Assembly (NCBI GenBank): GCA_002393835.1
Contig: DGTW01000371.1
Span: forward strand, 1 to 31,066
Origin: Treponema sp. UBA4326
GTDB taxonomy: Bacteria; Spirochaetota; Spirochaetia; Treponematales; Treponemataceae
Length of the DNA stretch: 31,066 nucleotides
Direction of reading: 5' to 3'
The notes under the pieces were generated by a model. It was not told the DNA's origin, made no database searches, and saw only the letters and a list, made by a program, of their open reading frames with translations. The translations under genes and the position numbers were made by a program. Below, piece by piece: positions 15,346 through 23,539 of this stretch; position 1 is the stretch's first letter; each line of letters begins with the position of its first letter.

Positions 15346-17601
15346 GTGAAAGCAATTTCTATTCCATTTATATTCTGTCTTTTTTCAGCCAGGCTTTTTT
15401 GTCAGACTCTTCCCGTCAATCCGCCGGAAAAAATCCATCCCCGCCTTCTTTTTACTGAGGAAAAACTTTCCCAGATAAAAGAAAACCTTCATCATCCCGA
15501 AAATCTTCCCGCATTTACGGAAAGTGAAAAAATCCTTGCCGAATATTTTGGAAAAGAAAGTGGCTTCACCAGCGTAAAAAAACGCAGCTTCAGGTGGTCT
15601 GGAAAGCTTGTGGCGGCTATTGAGGCAGCGGCCTTCAAATATGCCCTCACGAGAGAAAAAAAATATTGTGACTGGGCCTATAAAACTTTCCTTAATTGCT
15701 GCAATTCAATAGACCTTACAGGAATTTACGACGATTACCGCCCTTACGGTCAGATGATTCTCACTGCCGCAGAAATTTATGACTGGGCTTATTCAGCCTT
15801 GTCCGAAAAAGAAAAAGCCGAGCTTTACAAACAGACTGTTTCATTTATGAAAAAACTTCAGATTGGTTATCCGCCCTTGAAGGGAAAGTCAGTTACGGGA
15901 CATTCTGCGGAAGGTCAGCTGTTAAGGGCTTATCTTGCCGCCGCAATCTCCATGTACGATGAGCACAAGGATTTATGGGAAATGTCTGCATCAAGGTTTT
16001 ATTCGGAATTCGTTCCTGCCCGGCTCTTTTTTTATGAATCCCACGCCCCGAATTTTCAGGGGACTGGCTACGGCCCCTACCGTTCAATTTTTGATTTGTG
16101 GGCTTGCCTTATGATAAAGGCTATGGGGGCAGAAGACCCTTACCAGGGAAAGGCGGCCCTTTGGAGCCATTATTTTCTCTATAATATTCGTCCCGACAAA
16201 ATGACCTGGCACATCGGGGATGACCACTCCATTGAAAAAATGATTTATAACTCATTTAGATATACGGCTAATGCTATTCTGCATTATTCACTCTCAAAAG
16301 ACCCTTATGCTAAATTCTTTGCGAGAGAAGGCCTGGATAATTTCACAAAGTTTAAGTACAACGAAAATGGCGAAAATGACGAGCTGCTTACCCCGGTGCA
16401 ATTCCTAATCTTTAATGATGTCGCTTTGCTTCCCCTTGATTACAAAAATCTGCCAAGCCTTTATTACGCTCCCTCGCCCCTTGGAGAATACTTTGCTTTT
16501 TCAGCCTGGGACGGCAAAAATGTGGCTGCCCTTCACCTTAAAATCGGCGAGTATGCCCAGGCCAACCATGAGCATCAGGATGCGGGAAGTTTCGAGATAT
16601 TCTGCAATGGTCTTTTGGCCTCAACGGCAGGCTTTTATGTCTCAGGCGGCGGAAAAGACAAAAATGGCGGCTACAGGGCAGAGCACACCCAGAAATTTTA
16701 CCATTCATCGGTTTCAAAAAACACAATCCTGCTTCAGCTTACGCCAGATACATACGAGGGCTACGGCCTTCAGCGTCCCCTTCCTGAGGCGAAAAATTTT
16801 GAGCAAATTCTTTCTGACAGAAAGTATAAGCGGGCGAAAATCACTGCCCGCTATGACAACTTAAAGGACGGTAAAGGCCTTGTTTTTCTTGCCGGTGATA
16901 TTTCCAATGCTTATGATGAAAGCTCTTTTGTTCACCGTTCCATGCTGGCACTTTTTACAGGCGATGAAAAAAAACCACTTTATTTTTTTGTCTATGACCA
17001 GGTAGATTCACTTGCAAAAGGCATTTTTCTCCTGAACACTCTTTCTGAGCCAATAATTCAGGAAAATACAATAACTGTCTCTAGTGGAGAAGAAAGAGGA
17101 AGACTGAAAAACATCGTTCTCCTTCCGCAAAGTCCGCAGATTAAAAAAATCGGCGGAAAAGGCCATCAGTGGGAAATTGCGGGGAAAAATTATTCTGGTG
17201 GAAGCGAAAAGGCCGTAAATGAAAAAAGCGAGTCTGGCTGGGGCAGGGTGGAAATATCATCTTCCGGGACAAAAAATGAAAGTCAGACTCTTTTTAACGC
17301 CATGGAAGTTTTTTCAGGCGAAAAAGGCCTCCCGGCTGAGGAAATTCGCCTGCTTCAGACAGAGGACTTTGACATTGCCCTTTCTGAAGAATTTGCCTTG
17401 GGCTTTTACAAGGGAAAGAAGAAAAATGACGGCAAAAGCGAAGATGACGGCAAAAGCGAAAACCCAGCAATTTCCCTTCCCGAAAAAGAAGTTAAAAAAG
17501 GCATGAGACTTGTCCTCTGCAACCTTCCCGCCGGAAAATGGACTGTAAACGGCAAAACTTACGAAGTTTCCCACGAAAGCAAAATACTGATTGCAAACTA
17601 A
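15346..17601 (+). CDS. Exported heparinase II/III-family polysaccharide lyase
   Basis: Cleaves a uronic-acid polysaccharide by beta-elimination; the substrate cannot be told from sequence. GTG 15346 is chosen because it gives a signal peptide (MKAISIPFIFCLFSARLFCQ) and follows a good promoter; the open frame extends to 15256 but those residues make a poor N-terminus. An N-terminal alpha/alpha toroid covers residues about 30-370 (GTGYGPY near 240-245, WHIGDDH near 288), then a heparinase II/III-like beta-sandwich begins with NHEHQDAGSF at 407-416, whose histidines and aspartate match the family metal and active site. The C-terminal beta region ends in DGKSE repeats. It is an isolated gene with no neighbouring transporter or sulfatase, so it probably feeds on host or plant polymers. 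Periplasmic or secreted. Confidence 0.82.
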   Translation: MKAISIPFIFCLFSARLFCQTLPVNPPEKIHPRLLFTEEKLSQIKENLHHPENLPAFTESEKILAEYFGKESGFTSVKKRSFRWSGKLVAAIEAAAFKYALTREKKYCDWAYKTFLNCCNSIDLTGIYDDYRPYGQMILTAAEIYDWAYSALSEKEKAELYKQTVSFMKKLQIGYPPLKGKSVTGHSAEGQLLRAYLAAAISMYDEHKDLWEMSASRFYSEFVPARLFFYESHAPNFQGTGYGPYRSIFDLWACLMIKAMGAEDPYQGKAALWSHYFLYNIRPDKMTWHIGDDHSIEKMIYNSFRYTANAILHYSLSKDPYAKFFAREGLDNFTKFKYNENGENDELLTPVQFLIFNDVALLPLDYKNLPSLYYAPSPLGEYFAFSAWDGKNVAALHLKIGEYAQANHEHQDAGSFEIFCNGLLASTAGFYVSGGGKDKNGGYRAEHTQKFYHSSVSKNTILLQLTPDTYEGYGLQRPLPEAKNFEQILSDRKYKRAKITARYDNLKDGKGLVFLAGDISNAYDESSFVHRSMLALFTGDEKKPLYFFVYDQVDSLAKGIFLLNTLSEPIIQENTITVSSGEERGRLKNIVLLPQSPQIKKIGGKGHQWEIAGKNYSGGSEKAVNEKSESGWGRVEISSSGTKNESQTLFNAMEVFSGEKGLPAEEIRLLQTEDFDIALSEEFALGFYKGKKKNDGKSEDDGKSENPAISLPEKEVKKGMRLVLCNLPAGKWTVNGKTYEVSHESKILIAN
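17428..17460 (+). repeat. Short in-gene tandem repeat (DGKSE)
   Basis: GACGGCAAAAGCGAA occurs at 17428-17442 and again at 17446-17460, giving NDGKSEDDGKSE in the lyase C-terminal region. It is an in-frame 18-bp duplication in a charged loop, a likely place for length variation between strains. Confidence 0.75.
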
Positions 17602-17637
17602 GAGCGGGACTGGGGGAGAGACTTCCCCACTTCCTTT

Positions 17638-17646
17638 TGATATACT
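17638..17646 (+). promoter_or_regulatory. Extended -10 promoter of rnhA, near-leaderless
   Basis: TGA followed by TATACT (17641-17646) ends 9 nt before ATG 17656. No ribosome binding site or clear -35 is visible. Confidence 0.55.
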
Positions 17647-17655
17647 TCTTTCGCT

Positions 17656-18153
17656 ATGGAAAATACACTTTCTTTTGACCAGATGAAAAGCCCTGCTCTG
17701 GGCGAAAAAATCATCGTATATACTGACGGCGGCTGCTGGGGAAATCCCGGAGTCGGAGGCTGGGCCTGCGTTGTAATTGCGGAAGGGGAGGCCAGGGAGC
17801 TTTCCGGGGGCGAAAAACTCACCACAAACAACCGCATGGAGCTTACCGCCGCAATTTCTGCCCTTTCTGCCATTTACAACACCGAGCGATTTCGTTCTTC
17901 CCCAATTCAGGTAAATATAGACAGCCAGTATGTAAAAAACGGCATTACCAGCTGGATTCACAACTGGAAGAAAAACGGCTGGAAAACGGCCGCAAAAAAG
18001 CCTGTCTTAAATCAAGAGCTATGGCAAAAATTGGATGCCCTCAACAATGCCCTGAATGTGGAATGGAACTGGGTCAAGGGACATGCCGGAGTTCAGTACA
18101 ACGAGAGGTGTGACCAGCTTTGCCAGACGGAAATGTCTAAGTTGAAAGGCTAA
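17656..18153 (+). CDS. rnhA: Ribonuclease HI
   Basis: Cuts the RNA strand of RNA:DNA hybrids, removing R-loops and primers in the cytoplasm. All four catalytic acids are present: D24 (YTDGGCWGNPG), E62 (NNRMEL), D89 (IDSQYV) and D153 (NERCDQL), together with H143 (KGHAG). At 165 aa it has the normal bacterial size plus a 16-residue N-terminal extension; no other in-frame start is better placed. It lies 54 bp after the lyase gene and 18 bp before a lipoprotein gene on the same strand, but has its own extended -10 and no ribosome binding site. Confidence 0.96.
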   Translation: MENTLSFDQMKSPALGEKIIVYTDGGCWGNPGVGGWACVVIAEGEARELSGGEKLTTNNRMELTAAISALSAIYNTERFRSSPIQVNIDSQYVKNGITSWIHNWKKNGWKTAAKKPVLNQELWQKLDALNNALNVEWNWVKGHAGVQYNERCDQLCQTEMSKLKG

Positions 18154-18171
18154 GAATCCGATAATATATAC

Positions 18172-19317
18172 ATGAAATTGTCGAAAATAATCCTTCAGAT
18201 TGTCTCGGTCTGCCTTATCCTTACGGCCTGCTCTAACAAGGCAAAGGTCAAGGAAGAGCCAATGCAGATGCAGCAAAAGTCCAGCGACCACAAATGGTTT
18301 TTCTTTGCCAACGACACCTTTAACGAAATAGACTTGCCCCAGCACTCGGCCATAACTTCCCTAAGACCATGGACCGAAAGCGTGCGAATCTGCGACGGAA
18401 ATGTTACTGCTGACGGAAAGGCTATTATGCTGGTCAATCACCTTGGTGCCCTTTATTTCGACAATACTGACAATCCTGTTTTGATTCAGGATTACCAGCT
18501 TTTTTCGGACTCAACTGCCGGAAACCTTGTTTTCGAGGGGAATGTACCTTACTTTACCCTGGTCAAAAATTCATTTTTCAACAAGACGGCTAACAGAAGC
18601 CAGAATCAGAACCAGAGCCATATAATCCGCCTTTCCCTTGCGCAAAAAATGTTTTACCCCGTCGTTACTTACGGCGAGCTTAACATAGAGCAGAGCGGGG
18701 AAGTCACTGGAACTTTCTTTGACGGAAGCGACTGGTTCAGCTCGGTAAAGTCAACGAAAAACGACAAGGTTTCTTTCCATTACATCAAGTGGAAATCCCT
18801 GGTAGATTTGGCCAGCGTCCAGCCATTTTCCAGCAATAGTGACAGCTCAAGCATAAAAGTCTCGGAAATTTCAGAGTCGAGCTACAGAAATCTCGTGACT
18901 CCAGAAGACTTCTCAAAGGCTCCAGGCCGCCTGAAGACGCTTTTAAAATCAATCCCAAAAGACTTCAGCTTTTTGCTAACTTGCCACGACTTTGGAGGCT
19001 CTTCCCCCAGATATTTTTCAGCCGGGGACGAAGATGAAGGCAGCGCGGCAAATGCAATCATCAAGGACAACTGGATTTGCGCCGTATTCAGTGACGGAAC
19101 GACTTACTTTGCAGGCTCTCTGGACGGCTATCCTTTGATTAACAATGGAAAAACAGTGGCTTTCCGACTGCCAAAACTTCCCCAGCGATACTCTTACCAG
19201 GCCTTTGCCATAAGCGGCAAGTATCTTCTGGTTTCATGGGAAGAAAGTGACTTCTACAAGACAGGTCGTGCCGGATTCCTCACCGTTGATATGGAAAAAT
19301 TGTTCTATTCAAAGTAG
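18172..19317 (+). CDS. Lipoprotein of unknown function
   Basis: 381 aa starting with a lipoprotein signal (MKLSKIILQIVSVCLILTAC), lipobox LTAC, so it is lipidated and exported. The rest contains segments such as GALYFDN, YGELNIEQSG and VAFRLPKLP that suggest a beta-propeller or other all-beta fold, but I recognise no family. It lies 18 bp after rnhA with no ribosome binding site; an AT-rich GATAATATATAC directly precedes the ATG. The gene is followed at once by a repeat element (19325-19430). Confidence 0.75.
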   Translation: MKLSKIILQIVSVCLILTACSNKAKVKEEPMQMQQKSSDHKWFFFANDTFNEIDLPQHSAITSLRPWTESVRICDGNVTADGKAIMLVNHLGALYFDNTDNPVLIQDYQLFSDSTAGNLVFEGNVPYFTLVKNSFFNKTANRSQNQNQSHIIRLSLAQKMFYPVVTYGELNIEQSGEVTGTFFDGSDWFSSVKSTKNDKVSFHYIKWKSLVDLASVQPFSSNSDSSSIKVSEISESSYRNLVTPEDFSKAPGRLKTLLKSIPKDFSFLLTCHDFGGSSPRYFSAGDEDEGSAANAIIKDNWICAVFSDGTTYFAGSLDGYPLINNGKTVAFRLPKLPQRYSYQAFAISGKYLLVSWEESDFYKTGRAGFLTVDMEKLFYSK

Positions 19318-19324
19318 AATATAA

Positions 19325-19430
19325 GGGCGCATCCGCCACAAGTGGCGGTCGGGGCTTTCACCCTTCGCTAACGCTCATTGCGCCGTTCGCCCTGGCTCAC
19401 TCTGCAACTAAAGGGGTTACACCCCCTTGC
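19325..19430. repeat. GC-rich repeat element with two perfect hairpins
   Basis: The element fills almost all of the 122-bp gap between two genes. It contains CCGCCAC (19333-19339) with GTGGCGG (19342-19348) and AAGGGG (19411-19416) with CCCCTT (19423-19428). Its base composition is clearly richer in GC than the flanks. It begins right after the lipoprotein stop and ends about 9 bases before the next ATG. It resembles dispersed repeats seen near gene ends in other genomes; copy number here is unknown. Confidence 0.65.
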
Positions 19431-19439
19431 GCTTTGCTT

Positions 19440-20102
19440 ATGAAGAAATTTTTTGTATTGTCAGTCATTTTTCTTCTTTTTCTCGCTCCTGTTTCAGCCA
19501 TGGATACGGATTTTTTTGTCACCGCAGGCCCTAATCTCATGGTAAACACCCAAAATTCCACAAAATCTGCTCCCTCACCGATAATGTACTCTCTGGGACT
19601 TGGCGGAGACTTCCGTTTTGAAAACATGGTTCTTGCCCAGGTTCACGGGTCTTTTTTTTCCAATTACTATCTCTGGGACGGAAGTGAAGCCCGCCCTGCC
19701 GAAGTGGAAAATCGTACGGCTACCGTCCTTTCATTTATGCTTGACTTTACTGGCGGCTATAGCTTTTGCCTGGGACAAAGCCAAAAGCACCTCCTTTCGC
19801 TTTCGGGCGGCCTTGCCTTTCTTTTCCGCCACGGTTTTCTTTCAAACGGCGTATCCTCTGACGATCCAAACCGGGACACAGGCAGCAGGGCCAGCGATGA
19901 TGTATCCGACATAAACGGAAGATTTTTCAGCGACTTAAACTTCCTCTATCCTGAATTTTTACTTTCTTATTCATACATTCTTTCCCCGGTCTGGAAAATC
20001 GGCGGGGATTTCCGCATTTATCTTCCTCTTGGACCTCTCACGAGTGGCAGGGGGGCGGACGGCATGATTTTTTCTCTGGCTTTGAAACTATCTTATAAAT
20101 AA
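19440..20102 (+). CDS. Small exported barrel-like protein, function unknown
   Basis: 220 aa with a clear signal peptide (MKKFFVLSVIFLLFLAPVSA, cleavage after VSA). The mature part has alternating beta-strand patterns (YSLGLGGDFRF, FMLDFTGGYSF, WKIGGDFRIYLPLG) and ends LALKLSYK, as in small outer membrane barrels of the OmpA/OprG size. ATG 19440 is chosen over the in-frame TTG 19434 because it gives a proper signal peptide. No ribosome binding site or promoter is visible; the upstream sequence is the repeat element. The gene is therefore either read from the preceding lipoprotein gene or lost its own control region. Confidence 0.7.
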   Translation: MKKFFVLSVIFLLFLAPVSAMDTDFFVTAGPNLMVNTQNSTKSAPSPIMYSLGLGGDFRFENMVLAQVHGSFFSNYYLWDGSEARPAEVENRTATVLSFMLDFTGGYSFCLGQSQKHLLSLSGGLAFLFRHGFLSNGVSSDDPNRDTGSRASDDVSDINGRFFSDLNFLYPEFLLSYSYILSPVWKIGGDFRIYLPLGPLTSGRGADGMIFSLALKLSYK

Positions 20103-20105
20103 AAT

Positions 20106-20134
20106 TTTACTTTATTTCAATTTTGTTGTAAAAT
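20106..20134 (+). promoter_or_regulatory. Promoter of the FIST-MCP unit
   Basis: TTTACT (20106-20111), a 17-nt spacer and TAAAAT (20129-20134). A ribosome binding site AAGGA (20143-20147) lies 7 nt before ATG 20155. Confidence 0.55.
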
Positions 20135-20154
20135 ATTCTTACAAGGATATAATT

Positions 20155-21294
20155 ATGGTTCAAGAAGTAGTTTCAACCAGAATCAGCGATGCCCAAGGGG
20201 CAGCCGATGACTTGTTCCGCCAGTTGCGGGGCAATCCTGATTCTTACAATGCCGTTATTTTTATGGCTGCAATAAAATACGACTTTGCTGCTCTTTCTAT
20301 TGCAATCAAAGAAAAATTTCCAAATTCAGAAGTAATCGGTGCAAGTACAGCCGGTGAAATTGACACTAACGGATTCCAAAATGATTCCGTAGTCCTAACC
20401 ACCATGAGCGATTCCCGTACCAGGGTAAAAGGCGTTCTCGTAGAAAACGGAAGCAAGTATCCTGTTGGCAGCAAAACCGACATCGAAACCGCCCTCCGCT
20501 CTGCTGGAATTTCCTGTGGGGATCCTTCTTCCCACCAGTCGGCTTTTGCCGTGGCTTTCATCAACGGTGTCTTCAATGCCGAAGAAACGATTCTCTCAAA
20601 TTTTTACTCAATCATTCAAAACGACAAATTTGCCCTTGCTGGAGGAACGGCTGGTTTTACTGGCAGCGAGGCCAAAACATTCGTAAGCTATAACGGAAAA
20701 ACAACCCAGGATGGAGCCGCCTTCCTTTTCGTAAAAACGCCCTGCAAGTTCGACATCAGGCAGGAAGATATTTTCAACCCGACCGGAAAGACAATTTATG
20801 TTACCCGGTCCGACACCATCAACCGTACCATTTACTCGCTGAACGGTCAGCGGGCAAAATCGGTTTACGCCCAGCAGCTTGGTGTCTCTGAGTCTCAGGC
20901 AGAAGGCATGACCTTTGAGAATCCCTTTGGCCGCCATATCAACGGCTCAATCCACATTGCGGCTCTGGCAGGCTTTGCCCCCGACGGTTCGTGCTCGCTT
21001 TTTGCCCGGGTCGTTCCAAATTCAACCTTGGAAATGATGCACATAGGCGATCCCGAAAAAAAATGCGACGAAACTTGCTCTGGCATTAAAGCGGTTATTC
21101 CAAGCCCTAAATTCACCCTGCTTATGACCTGCATTACCCGAACAATGGCTTTTGACCGAATGGGAATAGCAGACAGCATTATCCGCAAATACAGGCAGAC
21201 TTTCCCCACATTCTGCGGTTTCTCGTGCTATGGCGAGCAAATCGGTCGGGTACACTGTAATCAGACTCTTGTCAGCTTGGTAATGGGAGACTAA
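20155..21294 (+). CDS. FIST-domain sensory protein
   Basis: FIST domains (FIST_N plus FIST_C) are predicted ligand-binding sensor modules found beside chemoreceptor, kinase and GGDEF outputs, probably binding small molecules such as amino acids. At 379 aa, residues about 25-215 form FIST_N ([33 protein letters not shown]) and about 225-375 form FIST_C ([36 protein letters not shown]). No transmembrane segment or output domain is present, so the protein is cytoplasmic and must act through a partner. The MCP gene starts 2 nt after its stop codon, which points to translational coupling and a shared complex. The family call is confident; the ligand is unknown. Confidence 0.88.
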   Translation: MVQEVVSTRISDAQGAADDLFRQLRGNPDSYNAVIFMAAIKYDFAALSIAIKEKFPNSEVIGASTAGEIDTNGFQNDSVVLTTMSDSRTRVKGVLVENGSKYPVGSKTDIETALRSAGISCGDPSSHQSAFAVAFINGVFNAEETILSNFYSIIQNDKFALAGGTAGFTGSEAKTFVSYNGKTTQDGAAFLFVKTPCKFDIRQEDIFNPTGKTIYVTRSDTINRTIYSLNGQRAKSVYAQQLGVSESQAEGMTFENPFGRHINGSIHIAALAGFAPDGSCSLFARVVPNSTLEMMHIGDPEKKCDETCSGIKAVIPSPKFTLLMTCITRTMAFDRMGIADSIIRKYRQTFPTFCGFSCYGEQIGRVHCNQTLVSLVMGD

Positions 21295-21296
21295 AA

Positions 21297-22175
21297 ATGG
21301 AATCTATAAATCTTGTAAAAGCTGGAATCGATACCGTCGAGACTTTGATTCAATATCTGGCAAAAGATGCTATCGGTGGCGACTTCCTTAAAAAATACCT
21401 GGAAAGCCGTGAAGCCCAGTCTCAGGCGGCTCAGGAACAGCAGCAGGCCCTTCAGCAGCTTCTGGACGACACGAGTGAAATGGAGGCTGGAAACCGTCAG
21501 ATTTCTGAAAGCGTTGAGGGAAACATTCATCGATTGGGAATGATTGCCCAGACGATTCAGTCTCTCCGAAATTCCGTAGATGTGATTGAGCAGGAGCAGA
21601 GAAAATATGCCGCTCAATTTGAGAGCCTTATTTCTCAGGCAAAGGTCATTTCTTCTCAAATCAATGACATTCAGAATATTTCCGCCCAGACAAACCTACT
21701 TTCTTTTAACGCTTCAATTGAGGCGGCTCGCGCAGGTGTTGCAGGCAAGGGCTTCCGCGTTATCGCAAACGAGGTAAAGAAACTTTCTAACGACACAAGC
21801 AAAACATCCGAGGAAATAAATCTCAATGTCGAAAAACTCGTAAATTCAATTACCAACCTTGAAAAAATCACCAAGAGCAATACTGAGGCTCTTGAAAACC
21901 TGGCCAGCCAGACAGAGGAAACCCTCAACAAGTTCTCTCAGGTTAGGGAGGCAAACCAGTCAAGCAACATGAACATTACAAGAATTGGTTCCGTAATCGA
22001 AAACAATGTCCGTGGAATCAACAATGTAATCAGCAATGTCAAAAAGACGGAAAAGGTCAACGAGGAAAACCTTAAAGTCTTCGCAAAGTGTGCCAGCGAA
22101 AACGAAATGCTCTTCAACGATTTGTATTCATTCGTTTATGAGCTAAAGGCAATCTTCAAGGATTTGCAGGCATAG
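21297..22175 (+). CDS. Soluble methyl-accepting chemotaxis protein signalling domain
   Basis: 292 aa, almost entirely coiled coil, with no transmembrane helix, no HAMP and no recognisable sensor domain. The hairpin tip that binds CheA and CheW is clear: [20 protein letters not shown], followed by [16 protein letters not shown]. The usual Glu after RAG is replaced by Val and LLALNA by LLSFNA. The first 60 residues may be a docking helix. It is coupled to the upstream FIST gene (2-nt gap, GGGAG inside that gene as ribosome binding site), so the FIST protein is the likely sensor for this receptor. A strong terminator follows. It probably signals to the chemotaxis kinase from the cytoplasm. Confidence 0.9.
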   Translation: MESINLVKAGIDTVETLIQYLAKDAIGGDFLKKYLESREAQSQAAQEQQQALQQLLDDTSEMEAGNRQISESVEGNIHRLGMIAQTIQSLRNSVDVIEQEQRKYAAQFESLISQAKVISSQINDIQNISAQTNLLSFNASIEAARAGVAGKGFRVIANEVKKLSNDTSKTSEEINLNVEKLVNSITNLEKITKSNTEALENLASQTEETLNKFSQVREANQSSNMNITRIGSVIENNVRGINNVISNVKKTEKVNEENLKVFAKCASENEMLFNDLYSFVYELKAIFKDLQA

Positions 22176-22191
22176 AAGTAGAGCAAAAAAA

Positions 22192-22217
22192 AGCTGTCCA
22201 ATCGGGCAGCTTTTTTT
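22192..22217. terminator. Bidirectional terminator between MCP and CNB genes
   Basis: AGCTGTCC (22192-22199) pairs with GGGCAGCT (22204-22211, one G-T pair) around AATC, with A tract before and T tract after. It closes both converging genes. Confidence 0.9.
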
Positions 22218-22234
22218 GTAAGTGTTTTTGCTTT

Positions 22235-23476
22235 TTATTTCTTTACGTTCGTTCTTGAATCAACTATTCGCTGCATATCGGCGATATTGTTTACAAGAAT
22301 GTAGTTGTCAAAAATTTCGATTTTGCGTGACATGGTGAAGTGATGCAACTCTTCTTTTACCGTCCTTGCAGGCAAGCCTGACCAGTGAACTACATCGGAT
22401 TCCGTTACCGGGAATTTTCGCCGTCTGTCTGCCGTTTGCGGACGAGGATTCATTTCGTCGAACATGCAGAATACATCTGCTAGGCGAGCCTGTGGATCTG
22501 CGATTACAAGAATACGAAGCCTGCGTTTTTGGTCGTAGATTCGTTTGCAGAAAAGTTTTAGAAGAATTAGGGCAAGCTGTGGATTGCCTGTAATGAGCAT
22601 TTCAAAGTTCGCCTTGTTGAATTCCAGGCACTCTACATGACCACGGGCCACACAAGTTGCCGAACGGGGAGAATTGTCAAGGATTGCCATTTCGCCGAAA
22701 AATTCACCGGGCTTTAGAATGTCCAGGTTTTTGTTTGATTCGTTTACGCATTTTGTGAGCTGAACCGAACCGCTCTGAATGAGGTAGAAGGTTTCGCCCC
22801 GCTCAAATTCCGTGATAATGACCTGTCCGTTCTCGTAGTGCTTTTCGAATCTTTTGAAGGCCGGTAACTCAAAAAGTTTGATTGAGTTGTCAGAAGTTGC
22901 CGATGCATCGTCTTCGAATTTGTCCCGGGAAGAAATGCCCCGCTTTACATAGGCATTTGATTTTAGAAGCATGTCCTTAATCTGGCTGACATGCTGTGCC
23001 GTCGGATAAAATTTAAGGTAGGTTTTGCAGACATCCTCGCAGCTCTGCCATTTGCCATCGTCGTAAAAAGCCTTGGCTACTGAGAAAAGACCGCTCACCT
23101 GATTGATTGTGTCGCTTTTGTTAAGAACCTGCTCTGTTTTTTTGTGTATTTGCCTGAGCTGATTTGAGAAGACTCTGAGCATCTTCATGATGAGGGGCTT
23201 GTTGTTGCAGAAAAGAAGCTCAAATTCCTGTGATGTCATGGAAATGCAAACGCTGTCTTCGAGGGTCATAACGGTTTCTTCGCGGGGAAAATGACCAATG
23301 GCTGATTTTACGCCGAAAAATTCACCCTGCTTAACCTGTTCTGTTGTCTGGAGTTTTGTTTCTACATCTGTTGTTGTAATTACTACCCGGCCTTTTTGAA
23401 GAATGAAAACTCTGTCATCATTGTCGTTTTCAAAATATACAATAGAACCTTTTGTGTATTGCATCGCTTTAGGCAT
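22235..23476 (-). CDS. Protein with two cyclic-nucleotide-binding domains and a winged helix
   Basis: 413 aa. CNB domain 1 covers residues about 5-115, a helical linker about 120-185 (LFSVAKAFYDDGKWQSCEDVC, TPR-like), CNB domain 2 about 200-320 and a Crp-like winged helix about 345-400 (VTESDVVHWSGLPARTVKEEL). In domain 2 the phosphate-binding cassette is complete (FFGEMAILDNSPRSAT, E262 and R271). In domain 1 the Glu is Val56 although R65 remains, so only the second domain is likely to bind cAMP or cGMP normally. No transmembrane segment; a transcription factor or nucleotide-gated regulator is likely. AAGGAAGGAG lies 12 nt before the ATG, rather far. It faces the FIST-MCP unit across a shared terminator. 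Confidence 0.83.
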   Translation of the reverse strand: MPKAMQYTKGSIVYFENDNDDRVFILQKGRVVITTTDVETKLQTTEQVKQGEFFGVKSAIGHFPREETVMTLEDSVCISMTSQEFELLFCNNKPLIMKMLRVFSNQLRQIHKKTEQVLNKSDTINQVSGLFSVAKAFYDDGKWQSCEDVCKTYLKFYPTAQHVSQIKDMLLKSNAYVKRGISSRDKFEDDASATSDNSIKLFELPAFKRFEKHYENGQVIITEFERGETFYLIQSGSVQLTKCVNESNKNLDILKPGEFFGEMAILDNSPRSATCVARGHVECLEFNKANFEMLITGNPQLALILLKLFCKRIYDQKRRLRILVIADPQARLADVFCMFDEMNPRPQTADRRRKFPVTESDVVHWSGLPARTVKEELHHFTMSRKIEIFDNYILVNNIADMQRIVDSRTNVKK

Positions 23477-23539
23477 AATCTTTTTTAACTCCTTCCTTTA
23501 TTATAACACAAGTTTTAAATTTATGCTATTATTTTCTTT
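23477..23539. promoter_or_regulatory. Divergent promoter region of the CNB and PHP genes
   Basis: A 63-bp region. Minus strand: TGT plus TATAAT (23506-23501), extended -10, ahead of AAGGAAGGAG for the CNB gene. Plus strand: TGC plus TATTAT (23527-23532), extended -10, ending 7 nt before ATG 23540, with no ribosome binding site for the PHP gene. The two promoters lie back to back. Confidence 0.55.

Noticed and set aside
17314..17961. 215-codon minus-strand frame across the lyase end and rnhA
   Set aside because: Both genes below it are certain; the antisense protein has no family pattern and would cross the intergenic gap and promoter.
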